Shown here: piece after piece, positions 1 to 3,594 of the stretch
Layout: each line of letters opens with the position of its first letter
How positions within the stretch are numbered: the stretch's first letter is position 1
DNA from: Chloroflexota bacterium
GTDB lineage: Bacteria > Chloroflexota > Limnocylindria > QHBO01
Direction of reading: 5' to 3'
Assembly (NCBI GenBank): GCA_023250255.1
Contig: JAHFBB010000086.1
Coordinates: 1 to 5,101, forward strand
DNA: 5,101 nt
Notes under the pieces: generated by a model
The model's database searches: none
Told to the model about the DNA's origin: nothing
Seen by the model: only the letters and a program-made list of their open reading frames with translations
Program-made: the position numbers and the translations under genes

Positions 1-2
1 AT

Positions 3-674
3 GAGATTCCGGATTTGGACCCTACCGACAGTTCGGCTGCGGCCGTCAGTCTGCGCATCATCCAGGCCCAGGAGCAGGAGCGCCTGCGGCTGGCCGAGGA
101 GATCCACGACGGCCCCGCCCAGGTTCTGACCAACGCGATCTTCCAGGTCGAGTATCTCGACCGGGTCATCGCCGATGCACCGACCGATGCCGCCGCTGAA
201 CTCACGTTCTTGCGCACCATGCTGCGCGGTGGCCTCGATGACATTCGCGGCTTCATTGCGGCGCTCCGACCCCCCGCGCCCGACGTTGGGCTGGCGGAGG
301 TGCTGATCGACCAGGGCGCGGACTTCGAGGGCCGGCACGGCATTCGGGTGACGGTTGAGGTGACCGGCATCGACCAGCGGATGGGCGTGACGGCGCGCAC
401 ATCGGTCCTGCGGATCGTCCAGGAGGCGCTCCAGAACATCCGCAAGCACGCAGCCGCCAGCGAGGTGCGGATTGCCCTCGAGAGTGACACCCTGATCGTG
501 GCCGACAACGGCCGAGGCTTTGACGTCGTCCGGCTGGCAACCGGCGGTGGGCGCAACTTCGGCCTCCAGTTCATGCGCGAACGGGCGGAACTGATGGGGG
601 CGCACTTGCAGATTGAGTCACGACAGGGAGAGGGCACGCGCATCCTGCTGCGCCTGCCCGAGCCAGTCGGCTAG
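3..674 (+). CDS. Sensor histidine kinase, NarL/DegS-type (HisKA_3 + HATPase_c), 5' partial
   Basis: This is the catalytic end of a two-component sensor kinase; it autophosphorylates a histidine and passes the phosphate to a response regulator. The frame is open to the left edge, so the sensor region lies outside the window; the TTG at 15 is in frame but is probably internal. The HisKA_3 H-box (ERLRLAEEIHDGPAQ) is visible with the phospho-acceptor His codon at 105-107. The HDxxxQ arrangement is that of kinases that also act as phosphatases. The ATPase domain follows, with an N-box (QEALQNIRKHA, about 420-454), a G1 box (VADNGRGFD) and a G2-like segment (NFGLQFMRERAELMGA), ending in GEGTRILLRLP. 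All key catalytic motifs look intact. The regulator gene starts 28 bases downstream, so the two are probably co-transcribed partners. The signal sensed and the membrane topology cannot be seen. Confidence 0.93.
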   Translation, partial: EIPDLDPTDSSAAAVSLRIIQAQEQERLRLAEEIHDGPAQVLTNAIFQVEYLDRVIADAPTDAAAELTFLRTMLRGGLDDIRGFIAALRPPAPDVGLAEVLIDQGADFEGRHGIRVTVEVTGIDQRMGVTARTSVLRIVQEALQNIRKHAAASEVRIALESDTLIVADNGRGFDVVRLATGGGRNFGLQFMRERAELMGAHLQIESRQGEGTRILLRLPEPVG

Positions 675-690
675 CATCGGTACAGGCCAG

Positions 691-696
691 AGGAGG
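691..696 (+). promoter_or_regulatory. Ribosome binding site fixing the GTG start of the response regulator
   Basis: AGGAGG lies 6 bases before the GTG at 703. The frame is open back to an ATG at 613 inside the kinase gene, but that start would add 30 residues of kinase-overlapping sequence with no receiver homology. The strong Shine-Dalgarno favours the GTG. Confidence 0.8.
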
Positions 697-702
697 CATC
701 AC

Positions 703-1434
703 GTGGAAGCAGAAAAGACCGAGAAGCGCCGGGGAGACAAGGGCGCCGATGAAAACCGCACCCGGATCGTCATTGTTGACGGGCACACCCTGTTCCGGCG
801 GGGCGTGCGCAACATCCTGGATCTCGAGCCGGACATGTCGGTGGTGGGCGAAGCCGGCAACGGGCGCGAAGCGTTGGCCGTTGTCGAGGACACGTCACCC
901 GACGTCGTCCTGATGGATCTCAGCCTGCCGGCACCGAACGGCATCGAGACGACCCAGCGCCTGAAGCGCGAATTGCCCAGCCTGGGGATCATCGTCCTCG
1001 CCCCATCCGATGACGAGGACCAGCTGTTCGACGCCATCAAGGCCGGAGCGGCGGCCTACGTTCTCAAGGACATCGATCCGACCGATCTGGTTGCCATCAT
1101 CCGCCGGGTTCGTTCCGGCGAATATCTCATCAACGACAAGGTTTTCAGCAAGCCGGCCGTTGCCAGCCGGGTCCTCCGCGAATTCCGCGAACTGGCGGTC
1201 TACGGCACCGAGGCCCAGCCAATCTTCGCCCCGCTGTCGCCGCGCGAGGTCGAGATCCTCGACAACATCGCCCAGGGGATGACCAACAAGCAGGTTGCCT
1301 ATGCCCTGGGGATCAGCGAACAGACGGTGAAGAACCACATGTCGTCCATCCTCCGCAAGCTGAGCGTCAACGACCGGACCCAGGCGGTGGTGTACGCCAT
1401 GCGCCAGGGCTGGATCAAGATCCCCGAGGACTGA
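703..1434 (+). CDS. NarL/FixJ-family response regulator with degenerate receiver and LuxR-type HTH
   Basis: This is a 243-residue DNA-binding response regulator, probably the partner of the kinase just upstream. A charged tail of about 20 residues precedes the receiver (about 21-137). The phospho-acceptor Asp72 (LMDL) and the conserved Lys122 (YVLKD) are present. Two normally conserved positions are changed. The acidic pair reads Asp26-Gly27 (IVDGHTLF, where the family has DD). The switch Thr/Ser position is Ala100 (IIVLAPSDDED, where the family has VLT). A linker of about 40 residues leads to a standard GerE/LuxR helix-turn-helix (about 178-237: LSPREVEIL...TNKQVAYALGISEQTVKNH...LRKL). Loss of one Mg-binding acid and of the switch hydroxyl suggests weak, altered or phosphorylation-independent activation; this is inference. 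The GTG start is chosen for its AGGAGG. Target promoters are unknown, but the nearby pilin promoters are obvious candidates. Confidence 0.92.
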   Translation: MEAEKTEKRRGDKGADENRTRIVIVDGHTLFRRGVRNILDLEPDMSVVGEAGNGREALAVVEDTSPDVVLMDLSLPAPNGIETTQRLKRELPSLGIIVLAPSDDEDQLFDAIKAGAAAYVLKDIDPTDLVAIIRRVRSGEYLINDKVFSKPAVASRVLREFRELAVYGTEAQPIFAPLSPREVEILDNIAQGMTNKQVAYALGISEQTVKNHMSSILRKLSVNDRTQAVVYAMRQGWIKIPED

Positions 1435-1485
1435 GCTTCAATCCCCGCCAGGGGTACCACGGGTTCGGTACGGGAGTCCCATTTC

Positions 1486-1559
1486 GCCTTGCCGGCTTCG
1501 CTCATACCGTGATGGCACGTCGCCACGGGTATCCGCCGGCGACTTTCATCCACGAAGGC
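1486..1559 (+). other. Nested inverted repeats: candidate structured RNA after the regulator gene
   Basis: Four nested complementary pairs occur in order: GCCTT 1486-1490 with AAGGC 1555-1559; GCCGGC 1491-1496 with GCCGGC 1535-1540; TACC 1505-1508 with GGTA 1528-1531; and TGGC 1513-1516 with GCCA 1522-1525, closing the loop ACGTC. Smaller hairpins flank it: GTACC/GGTAC at 1454-1471 and CCGG-ACCT-CCGG at 1572-1583. It lies between the regulator stop codon (1434) and a strong terminator (1599-1638), so it would be carried as a structured 3' UTR or a processed small RNA. I do not recognise a known riboswitch consensus. GC-rich DNA makes chance pairing easy, so the fold is tentative. Confidence 0.35.
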
Positions 1560-1598
1560 CCGGCTCATCTTCCGGACCTCCGGTTTCCTCCTCAGGCC

Positions 1599-1638
1599 AG
1601 GGAGCCGCGCAGCAGCAGGCGCGGCTCCCTTCTTTTTG
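1599..1638 (+). terminator. Strong intrinsic terminator of the kinase-regulator operon
   Basis: A perfect 11-bp GC-rich stem (GGGAGCCGCGC at 1600-1610 with GCGCGGCTCCC at 1619-1629), extended by one A-T pair (1599/1630), encloses the loop AGCAGCAG. It is followed by a T-rich tail (TTCTTTTT, 1630-1637). It should end transcription from the two-component operon and separate it from the pilin genes. Confidence 0.92.
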
Positions 1639-1664
1639 CTGTTCCCCGAACGCACCGCAAGCCC

Positions 1665-1693
1665 TTGACAGGCCCCAATCCACGGTCCAAGGT
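1665..1693 (+). promoter_or_regulatory. Probable promoter of the first pilin gene
   Basis: A consensus -35 TTGACA (1665-1670) is followed after 17 bases by a weak -10 candidate CAAGGT (1688-1693). The sequence CCACGGTCCAAGGT (1680-1693) recurs exactly at 2138-2151 ahead of the second pilin gene, at nearly the same distance from another TTGACA. Recurrence of both parts in otherwise dissimilar upstream DNA is the main evidence. The 14-base box may be a regulator site rather than, or as well as, the -10. Confidence 0.65.
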
Positions 1694-1804
1694 GACCGGG
1701 CGCCCCATTGGTGAAGCACCCGGACGGGGGGTTTTTCGTCTCCCGGCAGTTTCGCGTTTGCCCGACGGACGCCGATTTCGGTTGGAAGGAGGTACCAGAC
1801 ACAC
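1694..1804 (+). promoter_or_regulatory. 5' leader and Shine-Dalgarno of the first pilin gene
   Basis: The predicted transcript has a leader of about 100 nt. CCGGG (1696-1700) can pair with CCCGG (1719-1723). A G-run followed by TTTTT (1726-1736) is present without a convincing stem. AAGGAGGT (1786-1793) is fully complementary to the 16S rRNA tail and sits 11 bases before the ATG, slightly far but strong. Confidence 0.55.
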
Positions 1805-1990
1805 ATGATCCAGTTCATCAGCACTCTTCTCGCTCATTTCCGCCGGGAGAATGAGGAAGGCCAGACGCTCGTCGAGTACGGGCTGCTGCTCGCCCTCATC
1901 GCGATCATCGTGATCGTGGCCCTGCTCTTCTTGGGCCCGATCGTCAGCAACCTCTTCAGCAACGTCGCTGAGGAGCTGAACGGCACCTAA
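1805..1990 (+). CDS. flp: Flp/Tad-type prepilin, copy 1
   Basis: This is a 61-residue type IVb (Flp/Fap family) prepilin, the structural subunit of the Tad pilus. A charged cytoplasmic leader (residues 1-19, with RRENEEG) ends at Gly19. The predicted cleavage is G19|QTLVEY, with the family's Glu at +5 (Glu24) and Tyr at +6 (Tyr25), followed by one hydrophobic helix (about 26-47, LLLALIAIIVIVALLFLG). The mature pilin would be 42 residues, normal for the family. The expected processing enzyme is a TadV/CpaA-type peptidase, not in this window. The ATG is preceded by AAGGAGGT. The protein differs from copy 2 only at residues 49 (Asn), 50 (Leu), 57 (Glu) and 61 (Thr). It has its own promoter and downstream hairpin, so it is probably a monocistronic, highly expressed gene. 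Confidence 0.95.
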   Translation: MIQFISTLLAHFRRENEEGQTLVEYGLLLALIAIIVIVALLFLGPIVSNLFSNVAEELNGT

Positions 1991-2010
1991 GCCGGCCAAG
2001 TCGCTGAACC

Positions 2011-2042
2011 AACGCCTTCGGGGCATCTGCCCCGGAGGCGTT
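2011..2042 (+). terminator. Hairpin terminator after pilin copy 1
   Basis: A 14-bp stem (2011-2024 with 2029-2042) has one U-G wobble and the loop ATCT. The arms are AACGCCTTCGGGGC and GCCCCGGAGGCGTT. The following bases are CTCGTTC, a poor U-tract, so termination may be partial. The hairpin may also protect the pilin mRNA 3' end. An identical hairpin follows copy 2. Confidence 0.75.
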
Positions 2043-2076
2043 CTCGTTCAGGGACCGATTGACAGTGGATGAGCCG

Positions 2077-2121
2077 GGGGTCTCGTGGGCGTTCCTCGTG
2101 TCTCGACCGGCCGGAGACCCC
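2077..2121 (+). promoter_or_regulatory. Inverted repeat touching the -35 of the second pilin promoter
   Basis: GGGGTCTC (2077-2084) and GAGACCCC (2114-2121) are perfect 8-base inverted copies separated by 29 bases. The right arm ends immediately before TTGACA at 2122. A CCGGCCGG palindrome (2107-2114) runs into the right arm. It could be a regulator site with two half-sites or a cruciform. No counterpart is seen upstream of the first pilin promoter. Confidence 0.4.
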
Positions 2122-2151
2122 TTGACAGCCGGATGGGCCACGGTCCAAGGT
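2122..2151 (+). promoter_or_regulatory. Probable promoter of the second pilin gene
   Basis: TTGACA (2122-2127) is followed after 18 bases by CAAGGT (2146-2151), which lies inside the shared CCACGGTCCAAGGT box (2138-2151). The arrangement matches the copy 1 promoter with one extra base of spacing. A start about 7 bases on would give a leader of about 100 nt. Confidence 0.65.
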
Positions 2152-2160
2152 ACCTACCGG

Positions 2161-2249
2161 ATGTGGGCACATCTAGGACCATCGGGGCATGTTCATCGTC
2201 CCCTGCGCGGTCCTACTGTGTCGGCACCAAACCTTTTTGGAAAGGAGGT
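2161..2249 (+). promoter_or_regulatory. Structured 5' leader and Shine-Dalgarno of the second pilin gene
   Basis: ATGT-GGGC-ACAT (2161-2172) is a small hairpin. TAGGACC (2174-2180) pairs with GGTCCTA (2209-2215), enclosing GGGG (2184-2187) and CCCC (2200-2203). Next, CCAAA (2227-2231) can pair with TTTGG (2236-2240). As an alternative, CCTTT (2232-2236) can pair with AAAGG (2241-2245), which is the front of the Shine-Dalgarno AAAGGAGGT (2241-2249). The ATG follows 9 bases later. The pairings are read by eye, with no energies calculated. Confidence 0.45.
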
Positions 2250-2253
2250 ACTG

Positions 2254-2496
2254 CACACATGATCCAGTTCATCAGCACTCTTCTCGCTCATTTCCGCCGG
2301 GAGAATGAGGAAGGCCAGACGCTCGTCGAGTACGGGCTGCTGCTCGCCCTCATCGCGATCATCGTGATCGTGGCCCTGCTCTTCTTGGGCCCGATCGTCA
2401 GCGACATCTTCAGCAACGTCGCCGAGAACCTGAACGGCGCCTAAGCCGGCCAGGTCGCTGAACCAACGCCTTCGGGGCATCTGCCCCGGAGGCGTT
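2254..2496 (+). repeat. Tandem duplication unit, copy 2 (pilin gene plus 3' hairpin)
   Basis: This is the partner of the repeat at 1800-2042, in direct orientation. The two copies are close and long enough to support homologous recombination, so loss or gain of a pilin copy is plausible, as is collapse in a short-read assembly. Confidence 0.9.
2259..2444 (+). CDS. flp: Flp/Tad-type prepilin, copy 2
   Basis: This is a second 61-residue Flp prepilin with the same leader, G19|QTLVEY cleavage site and transmembrane helix as copy 1. The first 48 codons are identical at the nucleotide level. The four replacements are Asn49 to Asp, Leu50 to Ile, Glu57 to Asn and Thr61 to Ala, all in the part expected to follow the hydrophobic helix. 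Only one synonymous change is seen, in codon 55. The frame is open further upstream to 2085, but the match with copy 1 and the Shine-Dalgarno at 2241-2249 fix the ATG at 2259. It is probably a co-assembling or alternative subunit of the same pilus. Which copy is the major pilin cannot be told from sequence. Confidence 0.95.
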   Translation: MIQFISTLLAHFRRENEEGQTLVEYGLLLALIAIIVIVALLFLGPIVSDIFSNVAENLNGA

Positions 2497-2500
2497 TCTC
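2465..2500 (+). terminator. Hairpin terminator after pilin copy 2
   Basis: It has the same 14-bp stem and ATCT loop as after copy 1 (2465-2478 with 2483-2496), followed by TCTC. The tail is again short of T, so some read-through into cpaB is possible. Confidence 0.72.
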
Positions 2501-2505
2501 ATCCA

Positions 2506-2548
2506 GTGGGCCGCCGGTACCCGGGGAGTACTGCCCCCGCTAGCCCAC
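2506..2548 (+). other. Imperfect stem-loop between pilin copy 2 and cpaB
   Basis: GTGGGC (2506-2511) pairs with GCCCAC (2543-2548), and inside it CGGGG (2522-2526) pairs with CCCCG (2535-2539) around AGTACTGC. It has no T-tract. It could be part of a read-through transcript or a protein site. The function is unknown. Confidence 0.35.
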
Positions 2549-2583
2549 AAGTCCACTCGCCGCCCCCCAACCTTTCTTCGTAG

Positions 2584-2616
2584 ACTGTTGCCTGCAGTCA
2601 CATACTGTTGATAACT
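2584..2616 (+). promoter_or_regulatory. Candidate cpaB operon promoter with ACTGTTG direct repeats
   Basis: ACTGTTG occurs at 2584-2590 and 2604-2610, exactly 20 bp apart (about two helical turns). A -35-like TTGCCT (2588-2593) and a -10-like GATAAC (2610-2615) with a 16-base gap overlap the repeats. The transcript would have a leader of about 45 nt to the GTG at 2666. This is locally the most AT-rich part of the spacer. The 14-base box of the pilin promoters is absent. Confidence 0.45.
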
Positions 2617-2665
2617 CGAAAACCAAGCCGACACCCGCCTGGCGGGTCGCACGAGGACGAAACCT

Positions 2666-3556
2666 GTGAAGCGTTCGAACCGACTGGTGATCCTGGTGGG
2701 TGTGCTCCTGGCCGTCCTGGCCTTCGTCGGCATCGTCTTCCTGCTGAATAACGGGGGGCCGGATGGCTCACCCACCGCGTCAGTCGGCCCCCAGGCGACC
2801 GTCCTGGTGGCAAAGGTGGCCATCGCCCAGGGCGAGGCCGTCACGCCCGATAAGGTCGAGGCCAAGCAGATAGATCCGGCGGCCGTCATCCCCACGGCGC
2901 TCGTGGATCCGTCCCAGGTGAACGGGCGCGCCGCCGTGGCGGCCGTGGCCAAGGGCCAGCAGGTGACCGCCGAGATCATCGGGGGTGCGGGCTCAAGCCG
3001 CATCCCGATCGCGTCCCTGCTCCAGCCGGGCGAGAAGGCGATTGCCTTCCAGGTGGACCGGGTGACCGGGCTCGACTTCCTCATCCAGCCGGGCGACTAC
3101 GTCGACGTCGTCATGCGCCAGGACATCCCCGTCGTCCAGCCAACCCTCGACACGATTGATCGCCCGGCGAACGAGCAGCGCTTCGAGGTCGTCACCGGGC
3201 TCGAGGCAGCGCCAACGGTGAAGACCGTCCTCCAGAACAAGCGGGTGCTGTACGTGTCGGCGACGAACGTCGAGCCGATCACCGGCGCCGAGCCCACGCC
3301 GTCCCCCGGGACCGAGGGCGCCCAACCGCCCGAACTGACGAGCATCATCATCATCATCGCCGGCACCGACCAGGATGCCGAAGTGATCAAGCTCGCTCAG
3401 TCGAACATTGGGCTCGTCGGCAGCCTGACGGCCGTCCTGCGCGCAGCCGGTGACGTGGCTCCCGAGACTACGACGGGCGTGACCATCTCGCTGCTCATCA
3501 GCAAGTACGGCGTTCCGGTGCCCGACATCGTCCTGCTCGAGCGGCAGGCCCCGTAG
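2666..3556 (+). CDS. cpaB: Tad pilus assembly protein CpaB/RcpC (SAF domain)
   Basis: This is a 296-residue membrane-anchored component of the Tad apparatus. Lys2 and Arg3 precede a single N-terminal transmembrane segment (about 7-27, LVILVGVLLAVLAFVGIVFLL). A Gly/Pro-rich linker leads to an SAF domain (about 44-106, TVLVAKVAIAQGEAVTPDKV...GRAAVAAVAKGQQVTAEII). The CpaB/RcpC domain follows (about 115-200 and 223-265), with the typical LQPGEKAIAFQVDRVTGLDFLIQPGDYVDVV pattern. A Pro/Thr-rich insert (209-222) splits this region before TSIIIIIAGTDQDAEVIKLAQ. In diderms CpaB works with the secretin CpaC; no secretin gene follows here. GTG is used as start, with GAGGA at 2653-2657 eight bases upstream. 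The next gene begins 38 bases after the stop, so it heads the assembly operon. Confidence 0.92.
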   Translation: MKRSNRLVILVGVLLAVLAFVGIVFLLNNGGPDGSPTASVGPQATVLVAKVAIAQGEAVTPDKVEAKQIDPAAVIPTALVDPSQVNGRAAVAAVAKGQQVTAEIIGGAGSSRIPIASLLQPGEKAIAFQVDRVTGLDFLIQPGDYVDVVMRQDIPVVQPTLDTIDRPANEQRFEVVTGLEAAPTVKTVLQNKRVLYVSATNVEPITGAEPTPSPGTEGAQPPELTSIIIIIAGTDQDAEVIKLAQSNIGLVGSLTAVLRAAGDVAPETTTGVTISLLISKYGVPVPDIVLLERQAP

Positions 3557-3594
3557 GCAACCACGCATACCGCTGAGCCGAAAGGGCACCATCC

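Larger units (their letters stand above)
1800..2042 (+). repeat. Tandem duplication unit, copy 1 (pilin gene plus 3' hairpin)
   Basis: This 243-base stretch matches 2254-2496 at an offset of 454 bases with no gaps. I count seven mismatches: six within codons 49-61 and one at 1999. Bases 1800-1948 are identical to 2254-2402. Homology drops sharply upstream of the ATG apart from the Shine-Dalgarno and promoter box, and fades within about 10 bases after the hairpin. Confidence 0.9.

Noticed and set aside
15..17. TTG at 15 as the start of the kinase
   Set aside because: The frame is open to the window edge, no Shine-Dalgarno is visible and kinases of this type need an upstream sensor region, so the gene is treated as truncated.
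613..702. Upstream ATG at 613 for the response regulator
   Set aside because: It would overlap the kinase gene by about 60 bases and lacks family-like sequence; GTG at 703 has AGGAGG at the right distance.
1565..1600. GGTCCGGAAG on the reverse strand, resembling the SRP RNA tetraloop region
   Set aside because: The conserved flanks of SRP RNA (CAGG on the 5' side and GCAGCC on the 3' side) are missing and no full hairpin of the right form is seen.
1443..1600. c-di-GMP (GEMM) riboswitch ahead of the pilins
   Set aside because: Biologically attractive, but the conserved GCAAAGCC and GGUAGC-type cores are absent on both strands.
1299..1802. Reverse-strand frame, including an ATG near 1568 preceded by GGAGG
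   Set aside because: It lies antisense across the regulator 3' end, and the protein has no recognisable domain. The GGAGG comes from a CCTCC stretch on the + strand and is probably chance.
1509..1808. 99-codon + strand frame starting at GTG 1509
   Set aside because: It runs through the intrinsic terminator and the pilin promoter, has no ribosome site, and its Arg/Pro-rich composition is typical of random GC-rich sequence.
2059..2064. An additional TTGACA after pilin copy 1
   Set aside because: No usable -10 lies 15-19 bases downstream, and it is not part of the repeated promoter arrangement.
2085..2258. Extended 119-residue form of pilin copy 2
   Set aside because: The extra residues have no counterpart in copy 1 or in Flp pilins and would bury the promoter and Shine-Dalgarno inside the gene.
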